This document shows, piece by piece, positions 50,322 to 58,868 of a DNA stretch of 64,000 nt. The DNA comes from Planctomycetaceae bacterium (lineage in GTDB: Bacteria > Planctomycetota > Planctomycetia > Pirellulales > UBA1268), in contig JAJTED010000003.1 of assembly GCA_021300535.1 (NCBI GenBank), positions 1-64,000 of the forward strand, given 5' to 3'. Each line of letters opens with the position of its first letter. Position 1 is the stretch's first letter. The translations under genes and the position numbers were made by a program. Under the pieces are notes generated by a model. The model saw only the letters and a list, made by a program, of their open reading frames with translations. It did no database searches and was not told where the DNA came from.

Positions 50322-50897
50322 ATGAGTTCTTTGCATCGCCGCCTCCCATTCGTACTCCTCGCCGTCGTCTATGCCTCGCTCGTCACGTCTTTGTCTCCAG
50401 CGGCGGAACCGGGCGCCGGGCTGCCGTCCCTCCAGTTTCCGCAGATCGAAAAGTATGGTTCGGTCGTCGCGCTGCCGGACGCCGGCGAGCGGATCCGAAG
50501 TGGAGGAAAGATCTACTTCGACACAACGGCGGCGGCACCGGCCGGCAAACCGAATCGGGGGCTTGAGAGTGCAGCCCGCCTGGTCAACCTCCATGCCCTC
50601 CAGGGCCTGTCGGGCCCACGGCCCCAGATTGCCGTGATTCTCCATTTCAACGCGACCGTGGCGGCGCTCAAGGACGAAGCCCATGAGAAGTCCCCAGCCG
50701 GCGGCTCCAATCCGAACCGCGAACTGGTCGAAAAACTGGTTGCCAATGGCGTGGAAGTGTGGGTGTGCGGCCAGTCTGTCATTCGTGGCGGCAATCCGCT
50801 GTCGGACGTGCTGCCCGGCATCCGCATCGCGCAGTCCGCCATGACGTTCAACATCAACCGCCCCGCCGACGGCTGGACCGCGATCGGCGTCTACTGA
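50322..50897 (+). CDS. Exported DsrE-family protein
   Basis: 191 residues with a signal peptide (LLAVVYASLVTSLSPAAEP) and an AGGAGAG site before the ATG. The DsrE/DsrF-like domain shows QIAVILHFNATVAALKDEA, LVEKLVANGVEVWVCGQSV and VLPGIRIAQSAMTFN. Cys in VWVCGQS sits where DsrE-type proteins carry the sulfur-transfer Cys. Probably a periplasmic sulfur carrier in the same operon as TauE. Confidence 0.85.
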   Translation: MSSLHRRLPFVLLAVVYASLVTSLSPAAEPGAGLPSLQFPQIEKYGSVVALPDAGERIRSGGKIYFDTTAAAPAGKPNRGLESAARLVNLHALQGLSGPRPQIAVILHFNATVAALKDEAHEKSPAGGSNPNRELVEKLVANGVEVWVCGQSVIRGGNPLSDVLPGIRIAQSAMTFNINRPADGWTAIGVY

Positions 50898-50908
50898 CCG
50901 GAAGCCAC

Positions 50909-51712
50909 ATGCCGACAAGCCGAGGGCTGCGACACGCGATCGTGCTGGCAACGCTGATTGCCGGATCGCCGGCCCGCGGTCAGGAGCTTCAGGAGCTCGA
51001 TACCGACCGCGATGCATTCACCCCCGCCACACGGCCTGTGGCGGTGGGCCACGTGCTCACGGAGGCCTCCTACTCGTTCATCGACAACCGCGGCACACCG
51101 GCCACGAACAGCTTTCCGGAACTGCTCATTCGCCGCGGGGCCACCGAGCGTTTCGAGTGGCGGCTCGGTTTCAATTACGAATCGGGCTCGGGAGGCAGTG
51201 TCGTGACGGCCGTCGAGGGGGGCGAGGGCGTCGAGGGAGACGAACTCGCCTCGGAGTCGAACATCCTCTACGGCTTCAAGGCGCTGGTGACTGAGCAGGG
51301 CGGTTGGGCGCCGCGATCGAGCGTGATCGTCGAGGCGTTCACGCCGCTCTCGGGTGATGTGTGGGGCACGGAGCCGGCGATCACCTATGCGTTCGGCTGG
51401 GAGTTGCCGCGCACATGGCGGCTGGACGCCGCGATCCGCTACGTGCTTGCCGACAGCGCGGAGGGGCTCTTCGACAAGTGGTTGCCCTCGGCCGTGCTCC
51501 GCATGCCGGTCACCGAACGCTGGGAGGTTCACGCCGAGTGGTTCGGCAGTTGGACCGACGGCCTCGAGGACGAGAAAGTACGGCCCTTCGTGGGCCCCGG
51601 CACGCACTTCATGATCACGCCCAGCCTCGAGATCGGCTGCCGCATGGGCTGGGGCCTCACTCAGGATGCGGCGGCGTACTTCGTGGACTCTGGCCTCGGG
51701 TGGCGGTTCTGA
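50909..51712 (+). CDS. Outer-membrane or periplasmic beta-rich transporter-like protein
   Basis: 267 residues from the ATG at 50909, 11 bases after the DsrE stop. A signal peptide (AIVLATLIAGSPARGQ) is followed by strands alternating aromatic and polar residues: VGHVLTEASYSFIDNRG, RFEWRLGFNYESGSGG, RLDAAIRYVLADS and LEIGCRMGWGLTQDAAAYF, ending in GLGWRF, where a C-terminal Phe is usual for outer-membrane barrels. It resembles the 'transporter/meta-pathway phenol degradation-like' barrel family. It closes the sulfide operon; substrate unknown. Confidence 0.7.
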   Translation: MPTSRGLRHAIVLATLIAGSPARGQELQELDTDRDAFTPATRPVAVGHVLTEASYSFIDNRGTPATNSFPELLIRRGATERFEWRLGFNYESGSGGSVVTAVEGGEGVEGDELASESNILYGFKALVTEQGGWAPRSSVIVEAFTPLSGDVWGTEPAITYAFGWELPRTWRLDAAIRYVLADSAEGLFDKWLPSAVLRMPVTERWEVHAEWFGSWTDGLEDEKVRPFVGPGTHFMITPSLEIGCRMGWGLTQDAAAYFVDSGLGWRF

Positions 51713-51825
51713 AGTTCGCCGCACCCCTGCATGGATGCGACGCAATCCGTGCGGCCGTGCCCGCACGACTCCCGGTTGGCGTGGAGCCCCAGACGCCGCA
51801 CTGGACTCGACAGTTGGCCGGCAAA

Positions 51826-51897
51826 CTCCCCGAGTAGGATTCGAACCTACAACCTACCGGTTAACAGCCGGCCGCTCTACCGTTGAGCTATCGGGGA
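51826..51897 (-). tRNA. tRNA-Asn (anticodon GTT)
   Basis: 72 bases folding into a complete cloverleaf: acceptor TCCCCGA/TCGGGGA, D arm GCTC/GAGC, anticodon arm GCCGG/CCGGT with loop CTGTTAA (anticodon GTT), five-base variable region AGGTT and T arm GTAGG/CCTAC with loop TTCGAAT. No encoded CCA; discriminator G. Its 3' end, CTCCCCGAGTAGGATTCG on the plus strand (51826-51843), is the sequence repeated at the start of the blocks between 27 and 42 kb, all on its 3' side. Confidence 0.98.
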
Positions 51898-51950
51898 TCG
51901 AGACATCGAGAATACCGCATCCAGGCTGTGAAATCGATACGGGCTGGGCT

Positions 51951-52388
51951 TCAGCCGGCGGCCGCGTCGTGCCGCTTTTCCAAGAGCACGCTGTTGCCCT
52001 TGGCGTTGTATTCGATCCGGGTCATGAACGACTTCATGAGCATCACTCCGCGGCCGCCCGGCATCTCCAGCCGGTCGTCGGCCGTACAGTCGGGCACCTG
52101 GCCGGGGTCGAAGCCTTCCCCCTCGTCTGTAATCCGGATCCGGGCCAGGCCCGGCGTCACCTCGCAGGACACATGCACCTTTTTCGCCGGGTCGAGTTTG
52201 TTGCCGTGGACGATCGCATTGACGATTGCCTCTTCGGCCGCCAGGTGGATCGCGAAGATGTCGGAGGGTGACCAGCCGTGGATGCCGAGCTGCTCGAGCA
52301 GTTCGTCCGTGACGAGGCGGCTTGCCCCGCGCTGGCTGGGGAGATCGACCTCAAGATTCCAGCCGGACTCGGCGGGACGATGTTCCAT
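51951..52388 (-). CDS. RsbW/SpoIIAB-type anti-sigma factor / HATPase
   Basis: 145 residues from the ATG at 52388, 37 bases after the stop of the STAS gene on the same strand. A compact GHKL ATPase with SDIFAIHLAAEEAIVNAIVHG (N-box), ARIRITDEGEGFDPGQVPD and GGRGVMLMKSFMTRIEY (G-box). In such pairs it binds a sigma factor or phosphorylates the STAS antagonist on a serine. A sigma factor is not nearby. Confidence 0.9.
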   Translation of the reverse strand: MEHRPAESGWNLEVDLPSQRGASRLVTDELLEQLGIHGWSPSDIFAIHLAAEEAIVNAIVHGNKLDPAKKVHVSCEVTPGLARIRITDEGEGFDPGQVPDCTADDRLEMPGGRGVMLMKSFMTRIEYNAKGNSVLLEKRHDAAAG

Positions 52389-52425
52389 GGCAATCCCCCG
52401 CGGCTGCGGCCGGCGGACCGGTTGG

Positions 52426-52782
52426 TCACGCGAAGGCCGCGATCGCCTCCGCCTCGTCGGTGCGGATGTCGAACACTTTGTTGAGCTTCGTGATTTGAAA
52501 GACCTCGAGGATCTCCGGACGGATGGCACAGAGTTTGAGGCGGCCCTTGTGCGACTTCACCTTCCGGTCGAGCGTGATCAGCTTGCCGAGAGCGGCGCTG
52601 GACAGGAACTCGACGCCCTTGAAGTTGAGCAGGATGCTTTTGCGGTTGTCGTGCTCCACGAGGCCGAACAGCTCCAGCCCCAGCTCCTGGATTGACGCTT
52701 CATCGAGGATCTTCCTGTCCTGGAACTTCACGACCGAAACGTCGCCCACCTTGGAGACGTCGATCCGCCGATGCGTTGCCAT
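52426..52782 (-). CDS. STAS-domain anti-anti-sigma factor
   Basis: 118 residues from the ATG at 52782. DVSVVKFQDRKILDEASIQ, LLNFKGVEFLSSAALGKLIT and LKLCAIRPEILEVFQITKL are the STAS fold, with the phosphorylatable Ser in FLSSAAL. Together with the HATPase gene directly downstream it forms a partner-switching pair of the RsbV/RsbW type, possibly controlling a general stress sigma factor elsewhere. This fits its location before groES. Confidence 0.92.
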   Translation of the reverse strand: MATHRRIDVSKVGDVSVVKFQDRKILDEASIQELGLELFGLVEHDNRKSILLNFKGVEFLSSAALGKLITLDRKVKSHKGRLKLCAIRPEILEVFQITKLNKVFDIRTDEAEAIAAFA

Positions 52783-53119
52783 GCGGGCCTCGAAACGGAA
52801 TCCCGAAGGAATCAAACGGGAAACACGCAGCCTAGCCGGTCGGTCGGTGGTTTGCCATGCGGGCGGAGGCTCGCGCCGGAACGGCGGCCCGGTGGCCCGA
52901 AGACGGCTGCTCTCGCTGCCAAAGTGGCAGCGGCTTGTGGCCCTGGGAAGCGCTGGGTGCCTGGCGGAAATGGCTTTTTCAAGCCGAAAAAACCAATCCC
53001 GGGCGACGGTAAAGTTTCTGGCGCGCCAGTTGCTCCCGGAGGTTGGTCCGTCGTGTTCGCAGCCGAGCCACGGCAGCCGACCCCTTTCGACCATTCCCCG
53101 ATTCAGACGAGGTTCCCGC
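52783..53119. promoter_or_regulatory. groES upstream region
   Basis: 337 bases shared by the divergent STAS and groES genes. No CIRCE element is visible. It contains a hairpin with arms GCTGCCA and TGGCAGC (52915-52931) and a 12-bp palindrome CTGGCGCGCCAG (53018-53029), either of which could be a regulator site. No gene supported. Confidence 0.4.
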
Positions 53120-53443
53120 ATGTCGTCCGCGACCGCCAAGCCTGCCAAGAAGAAGTCGAGCCTTATCCCCCTCGGAGACCGTGTGGTCGTGCAGCGGGAG
53201 GAGAGCGAGCAAAAGACCGCCGGTGGCATCCTTCTGCCCGATTCCGCCAAGGACAAGCCGGCTCGGGGCACGGTCGTGAGCGTCGGCGAAGGGCGATTCG
53301 ATGCCAAGGGCCAGCGGCATGCCCTGCAGGTCAAGCCCGGCGACCGGGTCGTGTTCACGAGCTATGCGGGCGAGCCGTTCAAGGTGGGTGACGACGAGCT
53401 CCTCCTGATGCGTGAAGACGACATCCTCGCGATTCTCGGCTGA
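53120..53443 (+). CDS. groES: Co-chaperonin GroES
   Basis: 107 residues from the ATG at 53120. SLIPLGDRVVVQREESEQKT, AGGILLPDSAKDKPARGTVV and GDRVVFTSYAG, then DELLLMREDDILAIL are the standard GroES text with an extra basic/Ala N-terminus. It caps the GroEL chamber during folding. groEL starts 78 bases downstream. Near it is the STAS/RsbW pair; CIRCE-type control is not seen. Confidence 0.97.
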   Translation: MSSATAKPAKKKSSLIPLGDRVVVQREESEQKTAGGILLPDSAKDKPARGTVVSVGEGRFDAKGQRHALQVKPGDRVVFTSYAGEPFKVGDDELLLMREDDILAILG

Positions 53444-53518
53444 CCATTCGGCCGGGGCGAAGGTCGGCCCGGCACCATCGATCTACAGTTTCGCACCATT
53501 TCTCCCAGGAGTGATTGA

Positions 53519-55150
<1,632 letters not shown>

Positions 55151-55165
55151 TTTTCATGCGAAACC

Positions 55166-55184
55166 CGGGCATCCTGCCCGTTTT
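55166..55184 (+). terminator. Rho-independent terminator after groEL
   Basis: CGGGCA and TGCCCG with a TCC loop, followed by TTTT, 15 bases after the groEL stop. Confidence 0.8.
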
Positions 55185-55638
55185 CGCTTGGGCCGGCGCG
55201 GGCACAGCCAAGGTGTGCCCGGCCGGCCGGGCGGTCGCACCACCGGGCGACCGCGGCCGCAGCGGTGCTGCGGCTGGGCGACTCGCCTGCGGCGAGGGTT
55301 GCCCCGCGGTCTGTTGAACAGGAAACCACGGCAGTTGCGCCGGGTTCCCAAGCAGCCCCGGGCGGGAGCCCGGGGACACCGGGCCGGAAAACCACGCCGC
55401 ACGAAGGCATGCGGTTCGCGGTTTCGGACCGACATCGCATGGCACCCGGGAAGGCCTGCAACCCGGAGTCCCCCGGCTTCCGCCGGGGGCTTTTTGTGTG
55501 CTTCACCCGCGGCCCAAGCAGCCCCGGGCCGGAAAACCACGCCGCCGTCCATGTCGCACGACGGCATGCAAACCCGCACCATCAAGCGAACATCCAGCCA
55601 GGGGGATCGGCAACCCCTGTGTCACCACTTCTCAGCCT
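55185..55638. other. Gene-free stretch with local repeats
   Basis: No supported gene. AAGCAGCCCCGGG followed by CCGGAAAACCACGCCGC appears twice, at about 55351-55398 and 55513-55547, the second copy shortened, showing local duplication. It also contains the second terminator-like hairpin. Confidence 0.5.
55470..55495. terminator. Strong terminator hairpin
   Basis: CCCCCGGC and GCCGGGGG with a 4-base loop, followed by CTTTTTG. It may stop readthrough from groEL; the small FeoB-associated gene comes from the other direction. Confidence 0.75.
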
Positions 55639-55806
55639 TCATGGCTGGGGAGGAGTGCGCGTGAGGTCGTCGAGCGGCACGAAGCCGTCGGTGCCGGGGG
55701 GCGTGTCGGCCTGGCCGCAGGACGGGCGGGCAAGCTGCCGCCAGAGCGTTCGCACCAGCCACAGTCCGGCGGCCACGGCCACGGCGATCGCGATCAGGTC
55801 CTGCAT
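55639..55806 (-). CDS. Small FeoB-associated-type membrane protein
   Basis: 55 residues: one N-terminal helix (IAIAVAVAAGLWLVRTLW) and a short polar tail with a single Cys (RPSCGQ). FeoB-associated Cys-rich proteins have the same design and position directly after feoB; here only one Cys remains. Its ATG is 6 bases past the feoB stop. Probably aids ferrous iron uptake. The call rests on context as much as sequence. Confidence 0.65.
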   Translation of the reverse strand: MQDLIAIAVAVAAGLWLVRTLWRQLARPSCGQADTPPGTDGFVPLDDLTRTPPQP

Positions 55807-55811
55807 GGCCG

Positions 55812-57794
55812 TTACCAGCCGAGGGCGGTGCCGAGCTGGTACGTGGCGAAGGCCCCCAGCCAGGCGAGGGCGGTCATGTAGGTGAATGTCACCACCGGCC
55901 ACGCCCAGCTGCCCGTCTCCTTGCCGATCACCACCAGCGTGCTCGCACACTGCGCGCACAGGGCGAAGAACACCATCAGCGACAGGGCGACCGGCACCGT
56001 GAACACCTTGCGGTCGGTGCCGTCCCACGTGGCCGCCTTGAGCCGGCGGACGAGGGCCGTCGCCCCCTCCTCCTCGCCGGGGTCGACGTCGCCGAGGTTG
56101 TAGATCACGCCCAGCGTGCCGAGCACGACCTCGCGGGCCGGAAAGCTCGCCACCGCCGCGCATCCGAGCCGCCAGTCCCAGCCCAGCGGCCTGACCACCG
56201 GCTCGATCAGCCGTCCGGCCCGCCCCAGGAAACTCTGCCGCAGGGCCTCGCCCTGCTGTTCGGCATCCGTCAGCGCGGCCGCCGCGGGCAGGACGGGCTT
56301 GGGATAGCTGCCGAGGGCCCAGATCACCACGCTCATGGCGAGGATCAGCGTGCCGGCGTTCTTGAGGAACGACCAGACGGCCTCCCGCACCCGCTCCGCC
56401 ACCACCGCCGGTCGCGGGCAGCGCCAGCCCGGCAGCTCCATCACGAAGGGCTGCGGCGGCCCGCGGAACACGGTTCGCGACAGGATGCTGGCCACGATGG
56501 CGGCGACGATCACGCCCACCGCGTACATGCCCACGAGCACGACGGCCGGCAGCCGCAGCCACGGCACGCCGACGGCGACGTTCGGGATGAAGGCGCCACA
56601 CAGCAGCAGGTAGACCGGCAGCCGGGCGGAGCAGCTCATCAGTGGCGCGACGAGGATCGTGAGCAGGCGGTCGCGGCGGTTCTCGATCGTGCGGGCGGCC
56701 ATGATGCCGGGGATCGCGCAGGCGAAGCTGGAGAGCAGGGGGATGAACGACTTGCCGCTCAGGCCGGCCCACACCAGCAGCCGGTCCATGAGGAACGCGG
56801 CCCGGGCGAGATAGCCACAGCCTTCCAGGATCGCGATGAACAGGAAGAGCAGGGCGATCTGCGGCACGAACACCACCACCCCGCCGACGCCCGCGAGCAC
56901 GCCATCGACGACGAGCGACCGGAGCGCCCCCGCGGGGAGGCGTGCCTCGGTCCAGGCGGAGACGGTGTCGACGCCGGTGGAGATGAGATCCATCAGGGGC
57001 GCCGCCAGCTGGAAGATCGACGTGAACAGGGCCAGCATCACGGCCACGAACACGAGCGTGCCCCACAGGCGATGCGTGAGCCAGCCGTCGATCCGCTCGT
57101 CGAGCGGCCGCCGGGCCGGTGCCGACCGCTGCACGATGCCTTCGAGGGACCGATCGATCCAGGCATAGCGGGCGATCGCCGCGCGGGCGGCCGGAGGGCG
57201 GGAGCCGTCGATGGCCGCCACGTGCCCGGAAAGATCCGGGGGCGACGGCGGCGGTGCGTGGGCCGCGGCGACGATCGTGTCACCGAGGGCGGCGATGCCT
57301 ATGCCGGTCGGGGCGACGACCCGCACGACGGGGCAGCCGAGCCGGGCGGCGAGCGTGCCAGCGTCGATCGTGATGCCCTTCGTGGCGGCGACGTCGGTGA
57401 GCGTCAGCGCGATGACCGTCGGCAGGCCGAGTTCCAGCGCCTGCCCGGCGAGATACAGGTTGCGGGCGAGGTTGGTGGCATCGACGACGACGATCACACA
57501 GTCGGGTCGCGGCAGGTCCGCCATCCGACCGTGGAGCACGTCGATGGCGACCTGTTCGTCGGGGCTGTGCGCGGTCAGGCTGTAGGTGCCGGGCAGGTCG
57601 ACGAGGTCGATGGTCACGCCTCGATGGGTGAACCGCCCGACCTTTTCCTCGACGGTGACGCCGGGATAGTTGCCGATCCGGGTCGGAATCCCCGCCAAGG
57701 CCGTGAACAGGGTGCTCTTGCCGGTGTTCGGGTTCCCGAGCAGAGCCGCCGTCAGCCGCGGGCGTTCGGAATCGCGGCCGGATTGGAGGACCAT
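55812..57794 (-). CDS. feoB: Ferrous iron transporter FeoB
   Basis: 660 residues. The N-terminal GTPase has ALLGNPNTGKSTLFTALAG (G1), GNYPGVTVEEK (G2) and LVDLPGTYSL (G3). The expected G4 motif NxxD reads TLTD here (VIALTLTDVA), so the guanine-specifying Asn is missing. The membrane part has two gate regions (FACAIPGIMAARTIENRRD, PLMSCSARLPVYLLL) and PAREVVLGTLGVIYNL. It moves Fe2+ into the cell. feoA lies just upstream (33 bases) and a small membrane protein just downstream. The usual length is 650-770. Confidence 0.95.
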   Translation of the reverse strand: MVLQSGRDSERPRLTAALLGNPNTGKSTLFTALAGIPTRIGNYPGVTVEEKVGRFTHRGVTIDLVDLPGTYSLTAHSPDEQVAIDVLHGRMADLPRPDCVIVVVDATNLARNLYLAGQALELGLPTVIALTLTDVAATKGITIDAGTLAARLGCPVVRVVAPTGIGIAALGDTIVAAAHAPPPSPPDLSGHVAAIDGSRPPAARAAIARYAWIDRSLEGIVQRSAPARRPLDERIDGWLTHRLWGTLVFVAVMLALFTSIFQLAAPLMDLISTGVDTVSAWTEARLPAGALRSLVVDGVLAGVGGVVVFVPQIALLFLFIAILEGCGYLARAAFLMDRLLVWAGLSGKSFIPLLSSFACAIPGIMAARTIENRRDRLLTILVAPLMSCSARLPVYLLLCGAFIPNVAVGVPWLRLPAVVLVGMYAVGVIVAAIVASILSRTVFRGPPQPFVMELPGWRCPRPAVVAERVREAVWSFLKNAGTLILAMSVVIWALGSYPKPVLPAAAALTDAEQQGEALRQSFLGRAGRLIEPVVRPLGWDWRLGCAAVASFPAREVVLGTLGVIYNLGDVDPGEEEGATALVRRLKAATWDGTDRKVFTVPVALSLMVFFALCAQCASTLVVIGKETGSWAWPVVTFTYMTALAWLGAFATYQLGTALGW

Positions 57795-57826
57795 GATCGA
57801 CCGGGGGTTCGGTGGCGGGCGGCGGA

Positions 57827-58063
57827 TCAGGGGGTCGCAACCGCGACCCGCGCCGCTTCGCTGTGCCGCAGCGACAGCCGATAGCCGCGGACTTCCACTT
57901 CCAGCGGATCGCCGAGCGGCGCCCGCCCGATCATGCGGACCTCGACGCCCGGTGTCAGGCCCATCTCCAAGAGCCGCAGCGACACCGCGTCATCACCAAC
58001 CACGTCGGTGATGGCCGTGGCATGGCCCGGAGGCAGGCGGTCAAGCGACGCCGGATGGGACAT
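57827..58063 (-). CDS. feoA: FeoA-family protein
   Basis: 78 residues from the ATG at 58063; an earlier in-frame ATG is possible. LDRLPPGHATAITDVVGDD, LRLLEMGLTPGVEVRMIGR and APLGDPLEVEVRGYRLSLRH are the SH3-like FeoA fold, a cytosolic partner that tunes FeoB. Upstream lies a Fur-like box, so the feoAB operon is probably iron-regulated. Confidence 0.93.
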   Translation of the reverse strand: MSHPASLDRLPPGHATAITDVVGDDAVSLRLLEMGLTPGVEVRMIGRAPLGDPLEVEVRGYRLSLRHSEAARVAVATP

Positions 58064-58098
58064 GGGGTAAGGGAGACGAGCGACCGAGCCCGAAAACA

Positions 58099-58113
58099 TG
58101 AGAACAATTCTCA
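58099..58113. promoter_or_regulatory. Fur-like box upstream of feoA
   Basis: TGAGAACAATTCTCA fits the 7-1-7 pattern TGATAATNATTATCA with a few changes. It lies 36 bases before the feoA ATG and 69 bases before bioD. Sequence fit is moderate; feoA as target agrees with iron control. Confidence 0.5.
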
Positions 58114-58181
58114 AAACCAACGGAAGTGTAGAACCAAAAGCGTCCTCCGGCAACCGGAACCAGCGACAAGAGAGTGAACCA

Positions 58182-58868
58182 ATGGCCCGCGGCGTGTACG
58201 TGACCGGCACCGATACGGATGTCGGCAAGACTGCCGTGGCCGTGGCGATCCTGCGCCAACTTGCCGGCCAAGGCCATGCGGTGGGCGCCTACAAGCCGGC
58301 GGCCAGCGGGGGTGCTGCCGGAGGGGATGCCGCGGCGTTATGGGCCGCTGCCGGCCGGCCGCTGTCGCTGGAAGCCGTGTGTCCGCAGGTCTTCTCCGCG
58401 GCCATCGCGCCGCACCGCGCCGCCCGCGTGGCAGGCCGCATGGTCGATGAGCGGCTGTTGCGGACGGGATTCGAGCCGTGGCGCGAGGCTGGCGGGATCG
58501 TCGTCGTCGAAGGGGCGGGGGGGCTGTTTTCTCCGCTCGGCGACACGACGCTCAACGTCGATCTCGCCCGCGATCTCGGGCTGCCGTTGGTGGTCGTGGA
58601 CGCCGCGCGGCTGGGGGCGATCGGCCGCACGCTCGGCCTCGTGCGGGCGGCGCGGGCCGAGGGACTCACCGTGGCTGCGGTCGTCCTATCGCAGGTTGCG
58701 GCACTCGCGGGCGCGGCGGACGATCCGACAAGCCCCGCCGGGATCGCCGCGGACAGCCGCGCGGAACTGGCCGCGCGGCTGCCAGGCGTGCCGATCGGCA
58801 TGCTCGCGCACGCGGCCGAGAGGATCACGCCGGCGATCGACTGGGTGAGGCTGGCGTGTCGGCCGTGA
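58182..58868 (+). CDS. bioD: Dethiobiotin synthetase
   Basis: 228 residues from the ATG at 58182 with AAGAGAG upstream. GVYVTGTDTDVGKTAVAVAI holds the P-loop; GAYKPAASGGAAGGD, GIVVVEGAGGLFSPLGD and LGLPLVVVDAARLGAIG carry the biotin-precursor and metal sites. It closes the ureido ring with CO2 and ATP in biotin synthesis. No other bio gene is beside it. Its last 44 bases overlap the end of the GH57 gene on the other strand. Confidence 0.93.
   Translation: MARGVYVTGTDTDVGKTAVAVAILRQLAGQGHAVGAYKPAASGGAAGGDAAALWAAAGRPLSLEAVCPQVFSAAIAPHRAARVAGRMVDERLLRTGFEPWREAGGIVVVEGAGGLFSPLGDTTLNVDLARDLGLPLVVVDAARLGAIGRTLGLVRAARAEGLTVAAVVLSQVAALAGAADDPTSPAGIAADSRAELAARLPGVPIGMLAHAAERITPAIDWVRLACRP

Noticed and set aside
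52783-53119. CIRCE heat-shock operator before groES
   Set aside because: The TTAGCACTC-N9-GAGTGCTAA pattern is absent; only other palindromes are present.
58825-58868. The bioD/GH57 3' overlap as a special regulatory antisense arrangement
   Set aside because: Short convergent overlaps are common in compact genomes and nothing else marks it out.
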